From Microvirga makkahensis (GTDB lineage Bacteria; Pseudomonadota; Alphaproteobacteria; Rhizobiales; Beijerinckiaceae), in contig NZ_WURB01000010.1 of NCBI RefSeq assembly GCF_009830105.1, forward strand, positions 89,581 to 153,580: 64,000 nt of DNA, in the 5' to 3' direction. Below are positions 45,411 to 53,848 of this stretch, piece after piece (the first letter of the stretch is position 1; the number at the start of each line of letters is the position of its first letter). The notes beneath the pieces are model-generated. The model worked only from the letters and a program-made list of their open reading frames with translations, was not told where the DNA came from and ran no database searches. A program made the translations under genes and the position numbers.

Positions 45411-46385
45411 ATGAGCAAAACCGACGTCCTCATGACCGCTCCGATGATGCCCATCGTCATCGAGGCGCTCGACGAAGCCTTCAATCTCCACCGGCTTTGG
45501 GAGCATGAGGATCGCGAGCAATATCTGAGCGAGATCGGCCCGCGCATCCGCGGCGTCGCCACCAGCACCCTCTACGGCCGGATGGATGCGGCTCTGTTCG
45601 AGCGCCTGCCGAATCTCGAGATCGTGTCGAGTTTCGGCGTGGGCTACGACAACGTGGATGTCACCGAGGCCGCCGGGCGAAGCATCATTGTCACCAACAC
45701 GCCGGACGTGCTCAACGATGAAGTGGCGGATCTCACCCTGGGCCTGCTTCTCGCCACCCTGCGCAAGATTCCTCAGGCGGACCGTTACCTGCGCGAGGGG
45801 CGCTGGCTGGAGGCGCCCTTTCCTCTCTCGCCGACTCTTCGCCAGCGGAAGATCGGGATCGTCGGTCTCGGGCGCATCGGCAAGGCCATCGCAAAGCGCC
45901 TGGAAGGTTTCGACGTCAGCATCGCCTATCACGGCCGCACGCGGCAGGAGGGCGTCGCGTATGCCTATCATCCGACGCTCGTCGGTCTGGCCGAAGCCTG
46001 CGACGTGCTGGTCGTGATCACCCCGGGCGGTGCCTCGACGAAGCACCTCGTCAACGCGGACGTCCTGAAGGCGCTTGGTCCGAACGGCGTTCTCATCAAC
46101 GTAGCACGCGGCAGCGTGGTCGATGAACGGGCGCTGATCGAGGCGCTGAGATCGCGCACGATCCTGACCGCGGGCCTCGACGTCTATGAGGACGAACCAC
46201 GCGTCCCACAGGAACTGATCGAGATGGAGCAGGTCGTGCTTCTGCCCCACATCGCCTCGGGTTCCGTCCACACGCGCAACGCCATGGGCCAGCTGGTGGC
46301 CGACAATCTCATCGCATGGTTCGAAGGGCGTGGACCGTTGACGCCGGTTTCGGAAACGCCCTGGAACGGTCTGACCAAGTCATAA
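45411..46385 (+). CDS. 2-hydroxyacid dehydrogenase (glyoxylate/hydroxypyruvate reductase type)
   Basis: The 324-residue NAD(P)-dependent enzyme reduces 2-keto acids. It has SSFGVGYDNVDVTEA, the dinucleotide motif GLGRIGKAIAKRL, the Arg of NVARGSVVDE, the Glu of DVYEDEPRVP and the His of LLPHIASGSV, the complete D-isomer dehydrogenase triad. It lies 20 bases after the TfoX-C gene. With the sugar-acid genes downstream it may handle a keto-acid product, though glyoxylate metabolism is equally possible. Confidence 0.92.
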   Translation: MSKTDVLMTAPMMPIVIEALDEAFNLHRLWEHEDREQYLSEIGPRIRGVATSTLYGRMDAALFERLPNLEIVSSFGVGYDNVDVTEAAGRSIIVTNTPDVLNDEVADLTLGLLLATLRKIPQADRYLREGRWLEAPFPLSPTLRQRKIGIVGLGRIGKAIAKRLEGFDVSIAYHGRTRQEGVAYAYHPTLVGLAEACDVLVVITPGGASTKHLVNADVLKALGPNGVLINVARGSVVDERALIEALRSRTILTAGLDVYEDEPRVPQELIEMEQVVLLPHIASGSVHTRNAMGQLVADNLIAWFEGRGPLTPVSETPWNGLTKS

Positions 46386-46407
46386 GCCCCCTTCCCGTGC
46401 ACTTGCC

Positions 46408-47475
46408 TCAGCGGTAAAGCGTTCTCGTCAAGCTTTGCCTCGGCGTCTCGCCGAAGGTCTGCCGGTAGAGACTGGCGAACTCGCCCATGTGGTTAAAGCC
46501 GCAACTCAGCGCGATCTCCGTCACAGTCCCATGGATCGGGTCTGCCCTGAGAAGCGCCTCATGCGCGCGCTGCAGCCGCACCGCTCGGAGAAATCCCATC
46601 GGCGTGGTGTTGCGGAAATTCTGAAATCCGTTCTGCAGGCTCCTCGCACTGACGCCGGCTTGGGCCGCGATGTCGGCCAGGGACAGCGGCTCGGCGAAAT
46701 GCGCTTCGATATAAACTTCCGCTCTTTTCACATAGTACGGAGCGGCCGCGGGCTGGGGCCGGAGCAGCGCGTCGGAGTAGGTGTGAGAGTGACTGAGGAG
46801 AAAGCCGGTCAGCACCGTCTGCTCGAGTTGCTGACGGGCGGCGGGTATGGTCCGGAACAATGAGTGTGGGTTTGCAAGCTCGGCGGTGGCATATTGGAAC
46901 AGCCGCATCCAGCTTTGTCCACTGGCACTGCTCAGATCGAAGCCGGTGTCGAACCGGAGATCCCTGTCGAGGTCACGAGCCAGCAGCCTCGTGCAGTATT
47001 CCGCCGCCTTGCGTAGATTCATCACGAGAATGGAGGTCACGCAATCGTCGAAATAGCTCAGAGTTCTGGGATCCCCGGCGGTCAGTACGAGCCCACGCTG
47101 GTCGGAAACCTCGAACTCTTGCCCGTCCATGGCCATGCGAGCTTTCCCCTTGGGGGCCAAGACAAAACCCACCCGCTCATCCATCGACTTGTATTGGATA
47201 TTGACCCCGACCGAGCACCCATAGCCCACCACAAAGGTACAGAAATCCTGCGAGCCATGGACGCGGAAAGCCCCGTCGAATGCACCGCCCCTGTCTAACG
47301 GTCTCAGCCTGTTGGGGGTCATCAGCGAACTTGTGAGATCCTCCATCTCATCAAGCTGAGATGATCTGACCGTAAGATCGATTACAGAGCCATCGTGAGC
47401 GACAGGCGTTGTGCCGGGGCCGTTTGTCGACTTCGGAAACGTCGTCTGTTCCAGATCCGGGGAAGCACCTGCCAT
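46408..47475 (-). CDS. AraC family transcriptional regulator with AraC-binding-like N-domain
   Basis: The protein has an N-terminal AraC_binding_2-like sensor region and a C-terminal double helix-turn-helix (SLADIAAQAGVSARSLQNGFQNF and VTEIALSCGFNHMGEFASLYRQTFGETP). The frame extends to a GTG at 47592 without a ribosome site. The ATG at 47475, after GGCAGGATC, gives 355 residues and is preferred, with moderate certainty. It is convergent with the hydroxyacid dehydrogenase and may regulate neighbouring catabolic genes. Confidence 0.85.
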   Translation of the reverse strand: MAGASPDLEQTTFPKSTNGPGTTPVAHDGSVIDLTVRSSQLDEMEDLTSSLMTPNRLRPLDRGGAFDGAFRVHGSQDFCTFVVGYGCSVGVNIQYKSMDERVGFVLAPKGKARMAMDGQEFEVSDQRGLVLTAGDPRTLSYFDDCVTSILVMNLRKAAEYCTRLLARDLDRDLRFDTGFDLSSASGQSWMRLFQYATAELANPHSLFRTIPAARQQLEQTVLTGFLLSHSHTYSDALLRPQPAAAPYYVKRAEVYIEAHFAEPLSLADIAAQAGVSARSLQNGFQNFRNTTPMGFLRAVRLQRAHEALLRADPIHGTVTEIALSCGFNHMGEFASLYRQTFGETPRQSLTRTLYR

Positions 47476-47683
47476 GATCCTGCCCGTCTCGACAGTCAAT
47501 CCCAGGACTTTTGGCTCTATTGGTGCATCTTCTGGGTGAACCGTTCGCGCAAGAGTACGATATCCGCGTTTTTCCGACAAGTCTTGCGCCACTCCGATTT
47601 CCGCTGCGGAAGACGGATGGCATCTTCATGAGGTCGTTTGCGAGGCTCTTCCGTTTTGCCGACACCGACTGGCCAAAGCCATC

Positions 47684-48004
47684 ATGCATCCTTGGAAAGA
47701 AACGATGCCCGACAATCAGAACAGCATTGATCTATCGCGAAGGCTGCTTCCAGGTTTCATTCCGTACTGGAGACACAGGCTTTGCCTTTCCGGTTTGACT
47801 GCAGCCGGCCGCCCTCATTCGGCCCGCTTTCACCTCATTCGCGGGCGCATTCTGCTTAGTATCGGCCAATACGATCAGGCAGCCAGCGATTTTCGCCATG
47901 CATTGCGGTTGGATTGGCGCGACGAGCAGGCGATCCTCTGGCTCAACAAAGCAAAACGCGCCATGCAACGTGCGGTCGATCAGACGCCACGCGCTCAACT
48001 TTAA
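47684..48004 (+). CDS. Small TPR-like protein
   Basis: This 106-residue protein contains one recognisable tetratricopeptide-like unit (FHLIRGRILLSIGQYDQAASDFRHALRLDWRDEQA... region, residues 49-84). It has no signal peptide. The Met at codon 8 is an alternative start. It lies between the divergent AraC gene and the convergent SDR gene. The family is not identified, and coding potential is moderate. Confidence 0.5.
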   Translation: MHPWKETMPDNQNSIDLSRRLLPGFIPYWRHRLCLSGLTAAGRPHSARFHLIRGRILLSIGQYDQAASDFRHALRLDWRDEQAILWLNKAKRAMQRAVDQTPRAQL

Positions 48005-48019
48005 GAAGGCAAGCGCCTC

Positions 48020-48766
48020 TCAGAGCGCAAATCCTCCATCCACCAGGTGGATATGGCCCGTCGTGTAACTCGATTCATCGGAAGCGAGATACACGGCGAG
48101 CGCCGCAACCTCCTCAGAGGTGCCGAGCCGTCCCATCGGCTGGCGGTCGATGAAGGCCTGGCGCACGACCTCGGTACTTTGACCGGAGCTTGCCGCCAGA
48201 TCCGCGATGCGCTGATCGAGCGATGGCGACTGCACGGTGCCGGGGCAGATGGCATTGGCACGAACGCCGCGCTTGATGAAATCGGCGGCCACCGCTTTGG
48301 TGAGGCCGATCACCGCCGCCTTCGTCGCGCCGTAGACATAGCGGTTCGGAATCCCGCGAACGGAAGATGCGCCGGAGGCGATGTTGACGATGGAGCCGGC
48401 ACCCTTCTCCAGCATGCCAGGCAGGGCGGCCCTGATGGTGCGGTGCATGGATTTCACGTTCAGATCGAACGAGAAATCCCAATCGTCTTCCGAGCATTCG
48501 AGAACCGTGCCGTGATGAACGTATCCTGCCGCATTCACGAGGATGTCGAAGGGCCCGGCGTCGCGGACAAGCGCATCGATTGCAGCACTCGAACGGACAT
48601 CCAGTCGGTGTCGCGTCGCTCCTTCCAGGCCTTCGAGTTTCTTCTCGTCGAGATCCGTAGCGCATACCCGCGCCCCCTCGCGAAGGAAAGCCTCCGCGAT
48701 GGCGCGCCCGATCCCCTGCCCTGCCGCAGTCACGAGGGCAGTCTTGTTCTTCAGCCGGTCCGCCAT
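48020..48766 (-). CDS. SDR oxidoreductase, 2-keto-3-deoxy-L-fuconate dehydrogenase-like
   Basis: The 248-residue classical SDR has the TAAGQGIGRAIAEAF cofactor motif with an Asp after strand two (CATDLDEKK, suggesting NAD), the catalytic Ser in NIASGASSV and YGATK (YxxxK). The C-terminal SYTTGHIHLVDGG and overall look match the L-fuconate/L-arabinonate pathway dehydrogenases. It lies 27 bases downstream of the IlvD/Edd dehydratase in one operon, consistent with oxidation of the 2-keto-3-deoxy acid that enzyme makes. Confidence 0.85.
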   Translation of the reverse strand: MADRLKNKTALVTAAGQGIGRAIAEAFLREGARVCATDLDEKKLEGLEGATRHRLDVRSSAAIDALVRDAGPFDILVNAAGYVHHGTVLECSEDDWDFSFDLNVKSMHRTIRAALPGMLEKGAGSIVNIASGASSVRGIPNRYVYGATKAAVIGLTKAVAADFIKRGVRANAICPGTVQSPSLDQRIADLAASSGQSTEVVRQAFIDRQPMGRLGTSEEVAALAVYLASDESSYTTGHIHLVDGGFAL

Positions 48767-48793
48767 GGTGTTTTCCAGTGCTCCACGAATGCC

Positions 48794-50602
48794 TCAATGA
48801 TTGTCGCGAGGCACACCGAAGGTCTGCGCCACCTTCTGATACTTCACCGCAGGTTTGAGCGTCATGCCCTCGGAGAGCTGATCCACCATGGAGCGCTGGA
48901 TCTCCTGCCAAGGCGTCTGGCTCGCCGGATAGGCATAGCCGCCCCGCGCTTCCAGATCGGCGCGGCGCTTCTCCAACTCCCCCGCAGGAAGCAGAATGTC
49001 GGCCGTCCGCTTGTTGAGGTCTATGCGGATGCGGTCGCCCGTCTGCAGCAGCGCCAAGCCGCCATCCGCCGCCGCCTCAGGCGAGGCATTGAGGATGGAC
49101 GGCGTGCCGGACGTGCCGGATTGGCGTCCATCGCCGATGCAGGGGAGCGAGAGCACGCCGCGCCTGATGAGTGAACCGGGCGGCTGCATGTTCACCACTT
49201 CCGCCGCGCCGGGATAGCCGATGGGTCCCGCCCCGCGCATGATGAGTATGGTGTGCTCGTCGATATTGAGCGACGGATCGTCGATGCGGTGATGGTAATC
49301 CTCGGGTCCATCGAACACCACGACGCGGCCCTCGAAGGCATTCGGGTCGTCCGGGTTGTTCAGATAACGCTCCTGGAATTCCTGGCTGATCACGCTGGTT
49401 TTCATGATCGCGGAGTCGAAGAGCGTCCCCTTGAGGTTCAGGAATCCCGCGTTTTCCTTCAACGGATTGTCATAGGAGCGGATCACGTCGTGATCCCAGG
49501 TGAACTTGCCTTTGCAGTTCTCACCAATGCTCGTGCCCGTGCAGGTCAGCGCATCCTCGTGAATTTTTCCCGCACCGATGAGTTCCGCGATGACCGCCGG
49601 CAGACCGCCTGCGCGGAAATACTCCTCGCCGAGATACTCACCGGCGGGCTGAACATTCACGAGCAGCGGGATCTCGAAGCCGATGCGCTCCCAATCGTCG
49701 TTGGTGAGCGGAACGCCGATATGTTTCGCAATGGCATTGATATGGATCGGCGCATTGGTGGAGCCCCCGATGGCCGCATTGGCGACAATGACGTTCTCGA
49801 ACGCCTCGCGCGTCATGATATCGGAGGGCTTCAGATCCTCCCAGACCATTTCGACGATGCGCCGGCCCGTCTCATAGGCCATCTGCCCACGCTCGCGATA
49901 AGGTGCCGGAATCGCAGCCGAACCAGGCAACGACATGCCGAGCGCCTCGGCCAAGGCATTCATGGTCGAAGCCGTGCCCATGGTGTTGCAATGGCCGACG
50001 GAGGGCGCGGAGGAGCCGACAATGTCTATGAACTGCTGATAATCGATGTCACCTGCCGCGTGACGCTCGCGGGCCTTCCACACGATCGTCCCGGAACCGG
50101 TGCGCTCGCCATGATGCCAGCCGTTGAGCATGGGACCCACATTGAGCGAAATCGCCGGGATGTTCACGGTGGCCGCCGCCATCAGGCAGGCCGGCATGGT
50201 CTTGTCGCAACCGGTCAGCAGAACGACGCCGTCGAGAGGATAGCCATAGAGAACCTCGACGAGGGACAGATAGGCCAGATTGCGGTCCAGGCAGGCTGTC
50301 GGGCGCTTGCCCGTCTCCTGAATCGGGTGACAGGGGAACTCGAACGCCACGCCGCCTGCCGCCGTGATGCCGTCACGCACGCGCTTGGCGAGCTCGAGGT
50401 GGTGACGGTTGCAGGGCGAGAGGTCGGACCCCGTCTGCGCGATGCCGATGATCGGCTTCCTACCCTGGAGTTCCTTCCCCGTAAGCCCGAAGTTCAGGTA
50501 GCGCTCGAGATAGAGCGCTGTCATTCCGGGATTGTCCGGATTGTCGAACCAGAGCCGAGAGCGGAGCTGATCGGGAGAGCGGCGATGGGGCCTGTCAGCC
50601 AT
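48794..50602 (-). CDS. IlvD/Edd family sugar-acid dehydratase
   Basis: The 602-residue iron-sulfur dehydratase has the cluster cysteines in [13 protein letters not shown] and [17 protein letters not shown], plus [12 protein letters not shown]. The sequence fits the L-arabinonate/D-xylonate/fuconate dehydratase branch better than dihydroxy-acid dehydratase, given its N-terminus ([22 protein letters not shown]) and its pairing with a KDF-type SDR. It converts an aldonate to its 2-keto-3-deoxy acid. AGAGGA precedes the ATG. A LacI-type palindrome lies 120-150 bases upstream. Confidence 0.88.
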   Translation of the reverse strand: MADRPHRRSPDQLRSRLWFDNPDNPGMTALYLERYLNFGLTGKELQGRKPIIGIAQTGSDLSPCNRHHLELAKRVRDGITAAGGVAFEFPCHPIQETGKRPTACLDRNLAYLSLVEVLYGYPLDGVVLLTGCDKTMPACLMAAATVNIPAISLNVGPMLNGWHHGERTGSGTIVWKARERHAAGDIDYQQFIDIVGSSAPSVGHCNTMGTASTMNALAEALGMSLPGSAAIPAPYRERGQMAYETGRRIVEMVWEDLKPSDIMTREAFENVIVANAAIGGSTNAPIHINAIAKHIGVPLTNDDWERIGFEIPLLVNVQPAGEYLGEEYFRAGGLPAVIAELIGAGKIHEDALTCTGTSIGENCKGKFTWDHDVIRSYDNPLKENAGFLNLKGTLFDSAIMKTSVISQEFQERYLNNPDDPNAFEGRVVVFDGPEDYHHRIDDPSLNIDEHTILIMRGAGPIGYPGAAEVVNMQPPGSLIRRGVLSLPCIGDGRQSGTSGTPSILNASPEAAADGGLALLQTGDRIRIDLNKRTADILLPAGELEKRRADLEARGGYAYPASQTPWQEIQRSMVDQLSEGMTLKPAVKYQKVAQTFGVPRDNH

Positions 50603-50904
50603 TCTTGAATCCTCTCAGATGACACAGGTGCTTCGGCCTAATCTGGGACAGGACAGAACCAGTGTCCAACCGGTTTGGCGAAATCGAACCTGCTTTGTCG
50701 ATTCTCTTGACTACAATCGAAAGCGAAACGTTTCGCGACGCAAGACGACTTTCGATTGGATCGTACAGATTGTCATGAAACATTGAGACAGGTGCCGCTG
50801 TCGTGCCGGCCCTCAGGGCGCAGGCGCAGATTCGGCATGATCAGGCTGCATCCACCCATACGGGAATCAGGCCGGTCGCGGCCTCATCCCGAAAGCCCGA
50901 AAGG
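50603..50904. other. Intergenic region between dehydratase and DUF533 genes
   Basis: About 300 bases without a gene. The left half holds the dehydratase promoter region with aaccggtt (50668-50675) and the palindrome at 50723-50736. Nothing recognisable is seen in 50760-50904, where the DUF533 gene ends. Confidence 0.6.
50715..50757 (-). promoter_or_regulatory. LacI-type operator candidate upstream of the dehydratase-SDR operon
   Basis: A perfect 14-bp palindrome gcgaaacgtttcgc (50723-50736) is centred on CG, the form typical of LacI/GalR operators. It is nested in outer arms aatcgaaag (50715-50723) and ctttcgatt (50749-50757). A second short palindrome, aaccggtt, lies at 50668-50675, closer to the start codon. 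No LacI gene is in the window, so the regulator would act in trans. Confidence 0.6.
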
Positions 50905-51738
50905 TCAACGCAAAGCACTCGCCGTCTCATCGATCTGCGCCCGGGCCGCAGGCTCAAGATCGAGGGCTTCCGCCAGCTGGTGGAGGAATTCACGCTCCTG
51001 TATCGTGTCGGGATCGATCGCGATACGAGCCGCCGCATAGACCTGTGCGGCTTTTTCGGGGTCATTGACGTTGGCGGCCAGTTCCTCCACGTCGGCGGGC
51101 GAGGCCATTTCCCGTTCCAGCCAGCGGCTGGCTTGGGGATCGATGCCGGCCTCGGTCAGCCCCTTCACGATCCGGCCGCGCTCTGCTTCGTCGATCCTTC
51201 CATCGGACGCCGCAGCCGCGACCATGGTTCTCAAGAAAAGCAGGGCGTCGTCCTCGGTCTGTGAAACAGGATGGAAGCGGGATGTCTCGGGAACGGCGAG
51301 CGCCGCCTGGGCCGCAGCCCCGCCCGAGGACGCCTCGCCTTCTACCGTGGCCGGCTCTTGGGATTGCGCAACTTTCGCCCCCCCACCCTGTTGTTTCTGA
51401 TAAGCCCGGTAGGCAAGACCTCCGATGACCGCGAGTCCACCGAGTTTCACGATGTTGCTCGCGAGTTTGCCCTTCTTGCGCCGCCCAAACAACAGCCCCG
51501 CCAAGCCGAGCAGGGCCGCCTGTGTTGCGCCTGGATGCTGTGCCGCCAAGTTCCTGGCCTTCTGAATAAGCTGCTCCGGCGATTGACCGGCAAGATCCGT
51601 GACGGCTTTCCCGAATCCCTGTTGCGGCAGCCCGGCATCCTGCTTGACCTCCGGAGAGCCCGGCCGTTCCTGATGGTGCGGTTCCGCGCGGCCCATCGCG
51701 CCCACGAACGCATCCAACAGCTTTCTGTAATCGACCAT
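50905..51738 (-). CDS. DUF533 family (YebE/TerB-like) protein
   Basis: The 277-residue protein has an N-terminal helical part, a Gly-rich hydrophobic segment (NIVKLGGLAVIGGLAYRAYQ) that may be membrane-associated, a low-complexity linker and a C-terminal DUF533/TerB-like domain (DDALLFLRTMVAAAASDGRID; ARIAIDPDTIQEREFLHQLAEAL). Function is unknown. The ATG at 51738 follows GGAGGAG at four bases. Confidence 0.85.
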   Translation of the reverse strand: MVDYRKLLDAFVGAMGRAEPHHQERPGSPEVKQDAGLPQQGFGKAVTDLAGQSPEQLIQKARNLAAQHPGATQAALLGLAGLLFGRRKKGKLASNIVKLGGLAVIGGLAYRAYQKQQGGGAKVAQSQEPATVEGEASSGGAAAQAALAVPETSRFHPVSQTEDDALLFLRTMVAAAASDGRIDEAERGRIVKGLTEAGIDPQASRWLEREMASPADVEELAANVNDPEKAAQVYAAARIAIDPDTIQEREFLHQLAEALDLEPAARAQIDETASALR

Positions 51739-51798
51739 GGGCTCCTCCTGCCGGTTCACTGACAAAGCAAGAACACAACGGAGGTAAGGAAGAATGGT

Positions 51799-52443
51799 TC
51801 AGGTTTGGCCGCGCAAGGAGGCCGCGTCGCGCGCAAGGCGCTCGATCTCGGCGAGATCTCCGCTCCTCATCGCATCGGCCGGGGTGATCCACGTGCCGCC
51901 CACACAGGCGACATTGGGGAGAGAAAGGTAAGAAGCTGCGCTCGCGCGGTCGATGCCGCCGGTCGGACAGAATAGGAGATTCGGAAGGGGCCCATGGACG
52001 GATTTCAGCCACGCCACTCCCCCGGAGACCGCCGCCGGAAAGAATTTCAGATGAGAGAACCCCATGTCGGCGAGCGCCATCGCCTCCGAAACCGTCGTGC
52101 AGCCTGGCATTACCGGGACCGTCGCTTCGCTCAGAGCCTGAGCCAGCTTCGGCGGCGTTCCGGGCGTCACGATGAATTTGGCCCCGGCATCGATTGTCTC
52201 GCGGATCTGGCTTTTCGCCAGCACCGTGCCGGCCGCGACCACCGCCTCAGGAACGGCCTTCGCAATGGCGCTGATCGCATCGAGCGCCGCGGAGGTTCTG
52301 AGCGTCACTTCGATGACAGGCAATCCGGCTCGCACAAGCGCATGAGCCAGGTCGATACTGATCCGGGCGTCTGTTATGGTCACGACCGGGATCACAGGCG
52401 CGAGGCGCAGATAATCGCGAAGAACAGTTCCCTCAGAGGCCAT
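51799..52443 (-). CDS. eda: 2-dehydro-3-deoxy-phosphogluconate aldolase
   Basis: The 214-residue class I aldolase cleaves KDPG (or KDPGal) to pyruvate and glyceraldehyde-3-phosphate. It shows IEVTLRTSAALDAI (catalytic Glu), FIVTPGTPPKLAQAL and the Schiff-base lysine in FSHLKFFPA. It lies 60 bases upstream of the DUF533 gene on the same strand and near the dehydratase, so it may take products of the same sugar-acid pathway. No KDG kinase is visible here. Confidence 0.9.
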   Translation of the reverse strand: MASEGTVLRDYLRLAPVIPVVTITDARISIDLAHALVRAGLPVIEVTLRTSAALDAISAIAKAVPEAVVAAGTVLAKSQIRETIDAGAKFIVTPGTPPKLAQALSEATVPVMPGCTTVSEAMALADMGFSHLKFFPAAVSGGVAWLKSVHGPLPNLLFCPTGGIDRASAASYLSLPNVACVGGTWITPADAMRSGDLAEIERLARDAASLRGQT

Positions 52444-52808
52444 GCCGCTTCCTTCCTTGCACGCGTCGCCGGATTGAAAGCGGTTTTAGGCCTTGGCGGC
52501 GTGTCTGCCAAGGTGTTGGAGGGTATTGGGCGCTGTGCGGCTTGTGACCGGGACGACGCCTAGAACAAGCAGATGCAACTGGAGCGATACAATCCTCCAT
52601 AGCGGCACCAGGCCATAATATCATCTAATGCTGAACATATTATAAATTAGCTTTGGTTATGGTGCAGGCTGTCGTACGGTGCCGCCTATGACCGGACGCA
52701 TTCGCTCGAACGAGCGGCCCGGACGCACAAGTGCATGCCCCTCACGCGCGAGGGGCATGTTGATCAGTCTGCCCAAGGAGATCCACTTCGTCATTGCGGG
52801 AGTACGCC
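52444..52808. other. AT-richer intergenic stretch with a perfect hairpin
   Basis: No gene is supported in these 365 bases. The region 52615-52655 is markedly AT-rich, with attata and tataaa near 52639-52647, and may hold promoters on either strand. A perfect stem catgcccctc/gaggggcatg with a six-base loop lies at 52734-52759, 50 bases before the cupin gene. It could be an operator or attenuator for that gene. Confidence 0.55.
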
Positions 52809-53372
52809 ATGCGTCCTGTGACGCATGCTTCTTCTGCCCCTGCCCTGCCGATCTCGTCGATCGACGCGCAGGCGTCGAGCTCACCTCAAATCCGGCACGT
52901 TCCCGCAGGCGCAGGGGAAAGATTCGGGTTTTCGGGGACACCTACGCGTTCAGGATCGCCGGGGCTGAGACCGACAACTTTCTCTTTGTCTGGGAGGCCC
53001 ACGTGCCGCCGCAGGCCGGACCTCCGCCGCATATCCACCATGCCCGGAAGGAAGTCTATTACATCCTCGAAGGGGAAGTTGGAGGTCGCGGACGGAGAGC
53101 GCACGTTCACTGCCAATGCGGGTTCTCCCGTGGACATCCCCGCTGGCGCCGTGCACAGTTTCCGCGACATCAGTTCGACCCCGGCAAGAATGCCGGTGTG
53201 GATGGCGCCATCAGGCTTCGAGAACTTCTTCCGTGAGGTCGGACAGCGGCCGCGTCAGGATAAGCAAGCGCCGCGACCCGGCTCCGAGGAAATGGCAAGA
53301 ACCATCGATGCCGCAACCCGATACGGCATGGAACTTCGCTTGCCTGAAACGGCGCCGTCACGGACGAGATGA
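52809..53372 (+). pseudogene. Cupin domain protein gene with two opposite one-base frameshifts
   Basis: The N-terminus (MRPVTHASSAPALPISSI) and the C-terminal half (LEVADGERTFTANAGSPVD, IPAGAVHSFRDI) are in one frame. The cupin core with its metal motif (FLFVWEAHVPPQAGPPPHIH, then KEVYYILEGE) is in another frame between about 52935 and 53078. One G appears lost in the ggggac run near 52935, and one gained in aagggga near 53077. The frame stays open, but the 48 middle codons are scrambled and the HxH metal site is lost from the product. A homopolymer sequencing error is an alternative explanation. GGGAG precedes the ATG at 52809. Confidence 0.75.
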
Positions 53373-53848
53373 GACGGTTCGGAGCAGGCCCCGAAGGGTT
53401 CCCAGCTCCCCGTACGAGACGAGTGCCCGCATATGCTCGTTTACCAATTCGGGGACCCCTCGATCTGCCGTCTGGCGCCTTGAGGTGAAGCGGGCATTCT
53501 CCAGCAATCGCAACGATTGATCCTTAATCTGGTGGCCTTTGCTACCTAATCCCGGAACGTCCCAGTCTGACCGAGGCCGGACATTGGGCACGGGTGGAAA
53601 CCGCCTCCAACGGGGACATTCGCACACAATCAGCGGACAGCCCCGATCTGCCAAAGTGGCTCTGTGTTAGCGACGATGCACGATCAGGCCATCCGTTATG
53701 ATCGACTGGCTTCGAGCAAGCAGTGTATGGTTGTTCCATGATCATAGGCTGATCCGCGCGGGCACCCGGCATTGCGACAGCGAGGGCAGGTTAAGGGGCG
53801 ATGCGCAGGCGGAAGCCCAACCGCACATCGCCCGTGGCAGCGTTCAGG
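53373..53848. other. Gene-free stretch, probably decayed repeat DNA
   Basis: No gene is supported. A minus-strand open frame of 98 codons (53358-53654) and another of 76 codons overlap here but look like neither a known family nor typical coding sequence. The part around 53565-53670 (gacattgggcacgggtggaa and onwards) resembles the degenerate intergenic repeats common in Rhizobiales. Confidence 0.5.

Noticed and set aside
48794..50602. Dihydroxy-acid dehydratase (IlvD) of branched-chain amino acid synthesis
   Set aside because: The N-terminus and pairing with a 2-keto-3-deoxy-sugar-acid SDR and a LacI-type operator point to a sugar-acid dehydratase of the same family.
53358..53654. A 98-codon minus-strand frame
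   Set aside because: No recognisable domain, no ribosome site and a location in apparently decayed repeat DNA; kept only as a note on the intergenic stretch.
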